NCBI GenBank assembly: GCA_029717555.1
Contig: JAMDHS010000006.1
Span: forward strand, 124,001-188,000
DNA length: 64,000 nt
Direction of reading: 5' to 3'
Source: Peribolospora baueri
Lineage: Eukaryota; Basidiomycota; Peribolosporomycetes; Peribolosporales; Peribolosporaceae
The position numbers and the translations under genes were made by a program. Shown here piece by piece: positions 1-10,620 of the stretch (the stretch's first letter is position 1; the number at the start of each line of letters is the position of its first letter). A model generated the notes under the pieces. That model saw only the letters and a program-made list of their open reading frames with translations, did no database searches and was not told the DNA's origin.

Positions 1-599
1 CCCACCCCAGCCCCTTGTTCCTGCCCCAAACCCTGGCCTTGGGCAGCCTCGGCTCCCGCAGGCTCCCTATGCCTAGGCGGCGGATGAGGAGTGACATAGA
101 GGATGCAATCGGAGAACATGGCGCGAATGAAACCGTTCTCGTATAGATGTGCGGACAGAGCCTCGGCCTGCCTTTGATGAACCTGGGCGGGCGTCGTGCC
201 GAGCAGATTAGCTACTGCCGTCGCCCCCGGCGAAGGGGCAGAGACCGAGGCCGAAGCCGTGAACAGAGGCAGCCTGGCGGGCAAAGGAGCTGATATGGGC
301 GCCATTGGGACGGGGACGGGGACGGGCGCGACGACCGCTGGCGTACTCGGGGTTCCTGGTCCGTGAGATGATGCAAAGGGAAAGGGAGGTCCGGGCAGAG
401 GGGGTGTGGGAGAAGAGGTGGAAGGGAGGTACGGAGGGGCCGCTGGTCCCGCCACGAGGCCAGGAGCTGGACCAGGTGGAGGTGGCGGCGTGGAATGTTG
501 CGGCTGGGGTTGCTGTTGCTGTTGCTGCTGATGCTGATGCTGATGTTGTTGGGTATGAAGAGATATGAAGGGCGGCGGTTGAGCAGGATAAGGCGACAT
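1..599 (-). CDS. Partial Gln/Pro-rich protein, possible BTB/POZ start
   Basis: The minus-strand frame from an ATG at 599 is open to the window edge, so the gene is cut off on the left. The visible part begins MSPYPAQPPPF. It continues with a His/Gln tract (positions about 500-560), a long Pro/Ser/Ala-rich linker and then a more ordered stretch, LYENGFIRAMFSDCILYV. That stretch resembles the opening helix and strand of fungal BTB/POZ domains; this is inference from a short match. The frame stays open upstream of 599 to about 845 without another ATG, and an AG acceptor-like site near 690 suggests a 5' exon could be spliced on. No function is assigned beyond a possible protein-interaction role. 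Confidence 0.45.
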   Translation of the reverse strand, partial: MSPYPAQPPPFISLHTQQHQHQHQQQQQQQPQPQHSTPPPPPGPAPGLVAGPAAPPYLPSTSSPTPPLPGPPFPFASSHGPGTPSTPAVVAPVPVPVPMAPISAPLPARLPLFTASASVSAPSPGATAVANLLGTTPAQVHQRQAEALSAHLYENGFIRAMFSDCILYVTPHPPPRHREPAGAEAAQGQGLGQEQGAGV

Positions 600-1722
600 G
601 GCGATTGGACGATGGTAGGGGGAAGGGGACAAGAGAGAGGAGGAAGACGTGGAAGGCCCGGCAGAGGTAGTGTCGGACCCTGGTCCAGATTGAAAGCTGA
701 GAATATGGTGCAATGAGATGAAAGGAATATGAGAGGAAAGAGAAAGGTGGGAGCAAGACACTTGAGCGATGGTGAGCAAGACACGCGAGCTGGGCAATCG
801 GGCGTGCGTCCAGTCCCTGTTCGCCGCTTTGCACCTCGCCTACTGAGGGTGGCGGCATGAGCGCGCGCGTTCGACCTTCCTTCAGCTCACCCTTGGAAAT
901 GATAATGCATGTCGTTCATGACGTTCCAACAAGATGCGATGGTGAAAGGTGCGGAAGAGAGAAGAGAGAAGTCCTACAGCAGGAAGAAGCCAAAGAGGCG
1001 AGAAGGGGAGGAACAGAGACGTGCGAGCGAGAGGGGCACGTGACCAACAAAGTGGACGCCGATCGCCTCTCCTTTTAGTATCGTCTCTTCTCCTGTAAAC
1101 CGTGTAAAAAAATCAAGATTCCTTCCCTATCCCTTGTGAGCTTGAGATATGTGCAATGAGACGTGAAGGGCTCGATGACATGAGGGGAGCGACGAAATAC
1201 ATGTGACGGTGACGAGGGAGATATTGCGCGAATGGAAGGGGGGTGGACGTCGAAGAAAACGGTGGGGGGAGGGGTGGGAGGTAGGGGAGAATCCTGGCCA
1301 CCTCGACATGCTAATGTGAGGTATGTCACAGATCCCGAGCTGAAGATGGAAAGGGATAGGCTTGCGGATGGTCCGTGTCGTGACGTGACAGCGGCGGAGA
1401 GGAAGTAAGTCCGTAGAGTCCGTAATGAAAGCCTCTCCGAAAGAAAAGTGAGGAAACGCAAAAGGAAAACCAAAACACAGCTACCGTCTATGCAAACAAT
1501 CGACCGAATCGAAGATCAAAATAGCGCGCGTGATGAGTCGAAAAATAAAAGACATAGAGTGAACCAGGAGAGGTTGAAAAGAAAGAGTAAACTTGCATGC
1601 CTGCCGGTTGGTCCTAACCGTGCGAGGGCAGAGCGATCTGCGGCTCGAAGGAGGTCTAGGTGAAGCGCGATCAGAACGATCCGAAGACGCATCAGCGAAA
1701 GTCTGCCTGCCCAGGACAGCCC
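600..1722. other. Intergenic / upstream region
   Basis: About 1.1 kb between the partial left-edge gene and the 3' end of the DUF7137 gene, both on the minus strand.
 The ORFs here are short, rich in Arg/Ser/Pro and show no family features, so I treat them as chance. Any 5' exon of the left-edge gene would lie between 600 and about 860. The rest is presumed promoter and 3' flank. Confidence 0.4.
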
Positions 1723-2629
1723 TCACTGCGCGGCGTCCAAGACGGCTGTCCTCCTCTCCTGCGCGGTCGCGTCGTCGAGGGCAAGAGCAGGCACGACCCT
1801 GGCGAGGACGGACCAGCCGCTGACGAGCATGACCACCGCAGTCGCTATGAGAGCGATGAGAGCTGGGTGCATAGCTCGGAGGGCCGCGCCGGCGTTGCAA
1901 GCGCCGCAGGTCCAACCGCCTGCCAGGTGAGGAGAGAGACGGGTGGGATAAGCGAAAGAGAGCGTTGATGGTTAGCACTCATCTTCTTCTCGGATGACGG
2001 GTAAAGACAGTCGCAATGGATGTGCTGCCAGGAAGGATGGGGAACGGACACTCACCGCCGAGTGGGGTGTAAGGGGCAGGGATATAGAGAGCAAAGTTGA
2101 GACCGGTGTTTGGATGGAAGAGGCCGGGACTGGCGCCAACGCCTAGACCGCGCTCGTCAAAGATCTGGAGCCTGTAGGAGGCCTGAACGAGCGGAGTGAC
2201 TCCGGGACTCTGGTTGTAGTCCCAAGGGCTCCACTCGACGCTGGTAGCGTCTCCCGGGATGCCGTTGGTGGGGCCGACAGGGTAGGTGACCGAATTGGAG
2301 GTGCAGACGGCTTGCACGGTGAGCGAGGTCGGGGAGGAGACGATGGAGGTGAAGTTCCAGCCAAAGGTGATCGTGACGCCCTGAAGGATCTTGTAGTACG
2401 AAGCGGCAGCGGTCTGAGCGGGCTGGGTGAAGGTGAGCCCTCCTGTGGGAACGGACCATGGGATGGAAGAGCTGGAGGAGCCACTAGTTGAGGACGCCGG
2501 GGCATTTGTGGGCGCGGGCGCGGGCGTGGGCACGACGACGGGGTTAGGCGCGACGACAGGGCATGGGGAGAAGACGGAGAGGATGAGAACAAGGAGGGAG
2601 AAGAGGGAGAAGGAGCTCGCTGGGGCCAT
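1723..2629 (-). CDS. DUF7137 secreted/membrane protein
   Basis: Two exons, 2056-2629 and 1723-1919, joined in phase. The intron starts GTGAGTGT and ends CTGGCAG, with CTAAC branch-like sequence inside. The protein starts with a signal peptide (SLFSLLVLILSVFSPCPVV), followed by a Pro/Ser/Thr linker. A beta-rich domain follows, with the recognisable pattern TITFGWNFTS, then SPGLFHPNTGLNFALY, then YTPL. After the splice comes GWTCGACNAG and a hydrophobic segment, HPALIALIATAVVMLVSGW. Fungal DUF7137 proteins have the same order: beta domain, PYTPL, W-x-C-x-x-C and a C-terminal membrane helix. This supports an extracellular domain anchored at the surface or in the secretory pathway. Function is unknown. 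It is divergent from CBR1, sharing about 0.5 kb of promoter. Confidence 0.85.
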
Positions 2630-3127
2630 GGCGATGAACTTTGAAAGCTCTCGCTCGCGTCGCCGTCGCCGTCGCCGTCGTCGTTGTCGTCGTCGTCGCG
2701 TACGACTCGCAGGTCAAGATGGCCGTTTGGGGTCAAGGACAGACGCGAACAAGGCGGAGGGGAGTGTCGAAGATGGTGGGAGCGAAGAAGGAGGTGAAAG
2801 AAGGAGTCGAAGGAGGTGAAGAAGGGGTCAAAGGAGGCGAAGAAGGGGTCAACCGACTTCTCGCGTGGGCTTGCTTAGATTGAATGGCTGGCAAAATCAA
2901 TCCAGCTGACCTTCGCAAGTCTTCATTCATTAGGGCTGCGCGGAAATCGGCCGGCTGTCCGAGAGGACAAGGGTGTTAGGGTTATGTCTCACGTGACGTA
3001 CTGCGGCAAATGCGCTACTGCGGCGGTTTCCTTCCCCAGGTTTGAGGATGGGAAGCGATGTCCGGCCGCCGCCGCAGGCACTCACATGGAAGGGAGGATG
3101 AGCTGTGGAGCCGAGTCGATCCTTCTT
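2630..3127. promoter_or_regulatory. Divergent promoter DUF7137/CBR1 with short repeats
   Basis: About 500 bp between two divergent starts. It holds a GTCGCC/GTCGTC triplet tract (2645-2700) and imperfect GAAGAAGGGGTCAAAGGAGG-type repeats (about 2790-2850) just upstream of the DUF7137 start. No TATA box is obvious. The arrangement implies a shared promoter; this is inference. Confidence 0.45.
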
Positions 3128-4638
<1,511 letters not shown>

Positions 4639-5105
4639 ATGGGTCGGCTCGGATTAGCGGTCAGACGGATCGCTCGTTCAGTATGGAAGCGTCAATGTCG
4701 GCACTCGTATTTTTTTTAAGGTGCGAGGAGACGATCCCACCCTAAATCGGGCCTGTGACCACTCATCACGCCAACGATCTCGCGGACATGTCTTTTCGGC
4801 GGACGGTCTTTGCACGGGCGGCGAAACGAATAGAGAAGAAGAGGGACGGGTACGGTAGCTAGACGACTCGTAGATACTACAAGACGAATAAACGAGCCAT
4901 CTTGGAAACTTGGAAACCACGACGATCTACCTCCTCGATAGGTAGCTTACACGTCTCACCGTGTCGCAACGTTATCTCGCCATTCGCACTATACTGCCAT
5001 TCACACGCCGGGAACTTGCGTCGAAAGGGTCGGCGTGCCGGGAGCGGGAGGGCCCGAGTGCCTCGTCTTTCCGAAAGGACGCGGAGGAGAATTGAGGCCA
5101 ATCAA
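4639..5105. other. Convergent 3' intergenic region
   Basis: About 470 bp between the ends of CBR1 (plus) and the alcohol dehydrogenase (minus). No gene, structured RNA or clear terminator was seen. A T-run lies near 4710-4717. Confidence 0.4.
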
Positions 5106-7547
5106 TCAGTCCGTCCGGCGTGGTGATGAGGAGAAGAAGCGAGCGCGCAGGGCAGGGCACGCATGGGCAGTTGCGCTGGCGGGCGCCGTGTGGCTCACCT
5201 CGATGTACGTCTTGAGGAGAGGCTTGCCCTTGGCATCGTCAAACACCTATTCCCGAGGGAGAGTAAGAACAGTATCGATGAGATCACGAGCGGAATCCAA
5301 GAAAGACGTCCACTCGATCCTTTCCACACACACACACACACACGCACCTTCTTGTCAAAAGCCTGATCGCATGGGATGGACACGTTCGTTCGGGCAAACC
5401 GACCAACCGATCAGTCAATGTACGATACTGACCACGCAACCAAGTGACAGCATCTCCTATCACGGTGCACTGGACTGGTTGGTGGAGGCACCACTTCTCC
5501 CACTTGATACAACGTACCTTGTACACTTTCGGAATCTGGTCGATCTCAAAGCTATGTGGGGGACCAGGGTCAAGAACCAACAGGCCCGATGCGAGGTGAG
5601 CGCATTGCCACGAGTCTTGATAAACGCCACTTGAGCTTCTCTACCCACCGATGTGACAAGATAGGCAAGACGGAGAACTTCTTGGGGATCATGTACTTCT
5701 CCAAGATCTCCGACCAGTACTTCTGGATGGGCGCTTGTCCACAACCGATAAGGTGGATCGCCTTCTCCATGACTGCGCCAATGTTGAGGTTGTTGCACGT
5801 GCCAACGTCTTTGTTAAAAAAATGCAGAGAGGTGGTGTGTAAGTTGTTTGTTTCGCCTAGCTCATTCATTTGTTCGAGGAAGCCACGACTGAGGGGAAGA
5901 AGACCTACAGTCAGCGATTACACTGATCCGTCCAAATTTGCGGGTTGCTAGCGTGTTAACGAGAAGGGCAATGAACATGCGTCCCCATCCGCTGCGGCGT
6001 CCTGTCAGGAGACTCACAAAGGATCATCTCATTAAGATTGTCACTCGTATCCGTCTCTGCACCTATACTACGCTGGACCTTTTGCGTGGCGGATTTCGCG
6101 TAGCGAAAGCCGGCACAGTCGATGGCCATGTCAAGGCCCTTAGGATGAAGTTCAAACTGACGGGATAGAGAGCATACGGGAGAGTTTTAAGGTGAGTGGA
6201 CAAGCGGCTCACAACAGGACGATCTGAAACACACCGCCCTGACAGCGAAGATTATGATGGCTACTCACGATCTTGTCGACGACATTCTTATCCACCTCAA
6301 AGTTGATCGGCTCGACTCCGAACTGTTTGGCAAGCTCAAGCCTCTCCGGCACACAGTCGACAGCAAAAATCCTCCTGGCCCCAAGCACTCTGAGCCACTG
6401 TGCGACGAGCTGGCCAACAGGGCCCAATCCCCACACACCGACCACATCGCCCTCTTGGAATTGCCCCTCACGCACAGCGTGGTAAGAGGTTCCGATAATG
6501 TCGCTAAGATAGAGCGCCTCCTCATCCGGAATGCCGTCAGGAATTTTGATGGTGTTGAAGTCTGCGAAAGGCATCCGAAGCCATTCGGCTTGGGCACCAG
6601 GGTAGCCACCGAGGAAGTGGGAGTAGCCTAAGGGAAGACGACAGAGGAAGCGGTTTAGACTCGACCAAACTATGGAGACTTTTGAAAGTCCGTCGACGCT
6701 CCACATGCTCACCTAGAACGCCGGCAATCCTGTGTCCGTACATCTTCTCCATTAGAGCTGAGCTGTTGGTCCGGTCACACGCGCTCATGAGGCCCTGCTT
6801 GCAGTAATCACAAGACCCACAGCCAATGTTGAAGGAGCAGACCACACGCTGTGGACAAGACACAAGAGGATGAGCCAAAAATGGAATATGTTGGACGCTC
6901 AGCTCTAATCGGAATGCCGCACAAGCCAGCATACGGCGTAGCAGCCAAGCTCACGTCTCCGGGCTTGATATTGGCAACGGCCGAACCGACTTTCTCCACC
7001 TTTCCCATACACTCGTGTCCAAGGATATCCCCTTTCTGCAGTTCAAGGATCTCTCCATGGCTGGGACGAGTTACAGACAGAGCATGTCGGCATCATCCCT
7101 ACATTTTTTCTCCTCGCCAATACGGAGCTGCTCACTAGAGGTGAAGGTCGGAGCCGCATACGGTTGTACCCGTGATCTGGATCACAGCATCCTCAGGGTC
7201 CGTCACGTCGGGCACATTGCGTTCCTCGATCTGCAGTTGTGGATACGAAGCAATTGCCGTCGTCAGACTGAAACACGGTATGACTTTGAGACAGCAATTG
7301 AAAGCGCCCTGCTGACCCTGACGTCCTCTTTCCCATACCTACACCGCAGTGTGATGAAAGGAGAGCATGGATCAGTTAAATGCCTTCTCGTCCTCTCGCC
7401 GACCCATGACCGGGACGGCTTGCCGCGCCCGGCTCACCAAACATTCGCCTTCATCTTCTCGTCCCTGTACTTGGGCTGGATATGGGTAGCCGTCGGCACT
7501 GGCCCAAGCTGCTCCTCGGCCTTCGACGCTAGGAAAGAGGTGGCCAT
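5106..7547 (-). CDS. Zinc-dependent alcohol dehydrogenase (MDR family)
   Basis: Twelve exons were joined by hand: 7438-7547, 7317-7338, 7136-7230, 6955-7060, 6713-6848, 6269-6627, 6018-6156, 5909-5947, 5649-5808, 5518-5551, 5348-5362, 5106-5246. They total 1356 nt with all phases closing, giving about 451 residues. Catalytic zinc-site elements are TTVCGSDLH and LGHECMG. The structural zinc cluster is CGSCDYCKQGLMSAC. The dinucleotide fold is VWGLGPVGQ. The order and the C-terminal LIGCGQAPIQKYW match the formaldehyde-dehydrogenase-like branch of medium-chain dehydrogenases. Substrate is not determinable. One exon is only 15 nt (AFDKK) and exon 2 is 22 nt. The C-terminus is least certain: I read through a possible last donor (GTGAGC) after KTYIE to a stop at 5106. 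A TATA box lies about 95 bp upstream of the chosen ATG. Confidence 0.85.
5325..5342. repeat. (CA)n microsatellite inside an intron
   Basis: About nine CA units in the last intron of the alcohol dehydrogenase. On the coding strand it reads GTGCGTGTGTGTG, so the repeat begins at the 5' splice donor itself. Length changes here could create or shift donor sites. Confidence 0.8.
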
Positions 7548-7639
7548 CTTCAAGTCGTGATCTTTTACAACTGCTTCCTCTAGAGCTAAGGGGGTGGTGA
7601 TTTCGGCCAATAAATAAGAGTCGCAAACCACCGGTCCGT

Positions 7640-7649
7640 TTTATAAACA
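7640..7649 (-). promoter_or_regulatory. TATA box of the alcohol dehydrogenase
   Basis: Minus-strand GTTTATAAAA, about 95 bp upstream of the chosen ATG at 7547. It supports that start and implies a short leader. An alternative start upstream in the same frame would be GTG, which is unlikely. Confidence 0.55.
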
Positions 7650-7659
7650 GTTCCCAACC

Positions 7660-7983
7660 CCCGCAGCTGATGACCGATCGCGGAGGACATGGCGCCAGGT
7701 AGAAAGCGTGATAACCATACGATCGCTGAGTGAGCGTTACCAGCGCTGACTGAGCAACTCATGGCAAGACAGTCAGTCAATCGTCGACGTCGACGATCGT
7801 GGTCGGTTGATCGACGTCCGATCGTGCCCGCCAACCTCGTACGCGACTGCCGCAGTACGCGGGGCAAGGCGGAGCCGAGCGAGGTCAGCGTCAGGCGCGA
7901 GTCGTCATGTCACGGTTTCTTCCTTTCCAGTCCATTCACTTGCTTGTCGTCCCCTTTCCCGCGGGAGCAGTGCACCAGCGGCC
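7660..7983. promoter_or_regulatory. Divergent promoter with clustered CGATCG motifs
   Basis: The region separates the divergent dehydrogenase and HEM13. Four CGATCG hexamers occur between about 7668 and 7830. A perfect 18-bp palindrome, ATCGTCGACGTCGACGAT, lies at 7780-7797. Such clustering is compatible with a dimeric regulator binding site; no factor is known to me for it. Confidence 0.4.
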
Positions 7984-9554
7984 ATGATGCGAGTACGGCC
8001 CCGGACCGTCCCCGGCTTGCGGCTCGTCGAGCCGAGGACGACGGCGCCATTTCGGAGCAGGGACCAAGGCGAGTCGAGTTTGTCTTTGTCACGCGTTGAC
8101 GCTTCGAGAAGGCTGACCTTCTCGTCTGTTTCATGGCGGCGGTGATATTGTTTCCTGTTGACAGCTCGCACGTTTTCGTCCTCACCCGAGTTTGTACGAC
8201 AGCGTTTCTCGACTAAGAAAATCTTGACAATGACGGCCCTTGGGGGTGCGCTTGCAGGAGGTGTGTACCTGTTGAATGGAACGGACCCGGTGCAGTGCGA
8301 TGCTTCCACGAAGGTGGTGAGTGTAGTGGTCGTTTGAAGCGTTCCATTCATGTGCTCGTTTGTTACGTCAGGTGCGATCTGGATTCTGATCCCTTCCATC
8401 GTAAGCGTCAGTCCGACCGCACACCCTCGCCATCAGCCAAGGCCGCCATCCCTTCGATACCGGACACTAGCAAGCTTGACGCAGCCTTGGTAGCCGACAC
8501 GTCGGCGCCGATGCGCCGGCGCATGGAGACATACGTCAAGTTGCTCCAGTCCGACATTGTGACAGCGCTGTCGGCGCTCGAGCCATCCAAGTCGTTCGTC
8601 GTCGATTCCTGGAAGCGCAAGGAAGGCGGCGAAGGCATATCCTGCGTCCTTCAAGACGGTCAGACATTCGACAAAGCCGGCGTCAACATTTCCATTGTCC
8701 ACGGAATGCTCCCGCCTGCGGCGATCAAGCAGATGAAGGCTGACCACTCCACGCTAGAGTACGACCCTGACGCTCCCGGTGCCAAACCTCTGCCATTTTT
8801 CGCTTCGGGATTGAGCGTGGTGATCCACCCGAACAACCCGCACGCTCCGACCGTGCACTTCAATTACAGATATTTTGAGGTCTCGCATCCCCACAAGGCG
8901 GACGGCTCGCCTTCGGATGAGAAGGAGCCGATGGCGTGGTGGTTCGGCGGCGGGACAGACCTGACGCCGAGCTATCTGTACGAGGACGACGTGAAGCACT
9001 TCCACGGCACGATTCGAGCGGCGTGCGACGCGCACGACCCGGCCTTCTACCCTGCGTTCAAGCGATGGTGCGACAAGTACTTCTTCCTCAAGCACCGCAA
9101 CGAGAGCCGTGGCGTGGGCGGCATCTTCTTCGACGATCTCACTGTCCCGCCGAACGGGTCTGAGCGGACGCTCATCGGCGATGGCACGCCGGGCGCACCC
9201 AAGGTGACGGCGGGCCGGAAGACGAAAGAGGAGCTCTTCTCGTTCGTCCGCGCCTGCGGAGACGCTTTCCTGCCGTCGTACCTGCCCATCCTCACTCGAC
9301 GGATCTTGCAGCCGTACGACGAGACGCAGAAGCGATGGCAGCAGCTGCGGCGCGGTCGATACGTCGAATTCAACCTCGTCTATGACCGCGGCACCAAGTT
9401 TGGCTTGCAGACGCCCGGGGCAAGGATCGAGAGCATCCTCATGAGCTTGCCCACGACGGCGAGGTGGGAGTACATGTCGCCCCTCGCGGCCGTCGAGGCG
9501 AGCGACGAGGCCAAGATGACGGACGTCTTGATGAACCCGCGCGATTGGGCATGA
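7984..9554 (+). CDS. HEM13: Coproporphyrinogen III oxidase (aerobic), heme synthesis
   Basis: The body is certain. It shows the aerobic CPO signatures HFNYRYFEV, WWFGGGTDLTPSYLYEDD and RGVGGIFFDDL, and a C-terminus with QTPGARIESILMSLP. The enzyme oxidatively decarboxylates coproporphyrinogen III to protoporphyrinogen IX using oxygen. The main exon is 8412-9554. It is preceded by 8165-8316, which ends CDASTKV and contains the hydrophobic MTALGGALAGGVYLL. I join a first exon, 7984-8068, through a GC-AG intron (AAG|GCGAGT) because phase closes (459 residues in all). The product then begins with an Arg/Ser-rich leader (MMRVRPRTVPGL, then RTFSSSPEFVRQRFSTKK) that looks like a mitochondrial presequence. 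If that exon is wrong, the start would be the ATG at 8230. Confidence 0.9.
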
Positions 9555-10620
9555 CGCACGCGGGGACGGACACGGCCACGGAACCGGAACCGTGTAGAGT
9601 AGTAGGTTTACGATACATACGAACAGAAGGCCCCATCATCCATCTCTCGCGTCGCGTCCCGCTCAGCTCGAGATGACTCGTCGATCCTCCCCCGGCGGTC
9701 TCCGTGTCCGTCCGCGTGTCTTCGTCCTGGAATCTTGACCTTCCTTACTCTCTCCTTCCTCCTCGTCCTCGTCCTCGTCCTGGCTCTTTTTTCCCCTGCC
9801 CTGCGATAACGGTGTTCGCTCCGTCTTATCCGTTCACTCTTTTCCCACACTCGCCTTGCACCTTGGTCGCCTGCTTGACTTCTTCCCCTTCCCTTCCCGC
9901 CCCTCCTCGCCTCCACCCGTCCATCCATCCATCGGCCCGCCCGGCCGAGGCCGTCCCCTCTGATTCGTCCACCTCTACCCCTCCCATACGCAGCCACCAC
10001 CCGCCACCGCCGCCGCCGCCGCCGCCGCGCTGCTCCCGCGTCGATGCCGATGCCAATGTCTGAACACATTTTTCTGTCCTCCCCTCGTCCTCGTCCTCGT
10101 GACGGTCTCGTCATCGATCGTAGGAAAGTAGCCACGTTCGAACGCGGCGTCCCTGCGTCTGTCTGTGCGTCTGTCTGTGCGTCTGTCTGTCCGTGACGCA
10201 GCGGAAGAAGGTGTCCTCGTCCATTGTCGAATTAACTGGATATGGCGAGGACATTGACATTGGCTGCCCTTTTTTGGGGGGGCCCGTGTCATACAAACCT
10301 ACCTCCGCCCGATGAGAGCGATGTTAAGGCTTCCTTTCTTCGTTCCGACCGACTGAGGTCACGCGCACCTTTCATTCGTCAGCTCAAACCACCACCACCA
10401 GGATCCTCTCATTCTATGTTCAAGTGATGATGCGATCGATGGATGGTCGTGGAAGATCGTATTGGTGACAGGAGAAAGAAGAGGAACGTAAAAGGGTGCA
10501 GGAGGTGGGGAAAAAAAAAAGGAGAAACTGGGACAAAACGCGAGGGGGCCCGAGGACGGACCGAAGGATCTACGTAGAGAAACATCATCGGCGCGCTGGG
10601 CTGGGCTGCAGCAGCCGCGC
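9555..10620. other. Convergent intergenic region with simple repeats
   Basis: About 1.1 kb between the ends of HEM13 (plus) and the F-box gene (minus). Low-complexity tracts only: TCGTCC runs near 9765-9780, CCG repeats at about 10005-10028, GTCTGTCTGTGC repeats at about 10156-10192, and an A-run at 10510-10520. The ORFs here are Pro/Ser/Arg-rich and judged spurious. Confidence 0.45.

Noticed and set aside
208-858. Long minus-strand ORFs (190-216 aa) overlapping the left edge
   Set aside because: They are out-of-frame shadows of the Gln/Pro-rich frame that stays open to the window edge. Their composition is Ser/Pro/Leu noise.
2427-2819. Arg-rich plus-strand ORF opposite DUF7137
   Set aside because: It is the antisense of the signal peptide and the upstream GTC-repeat region of the real gene.
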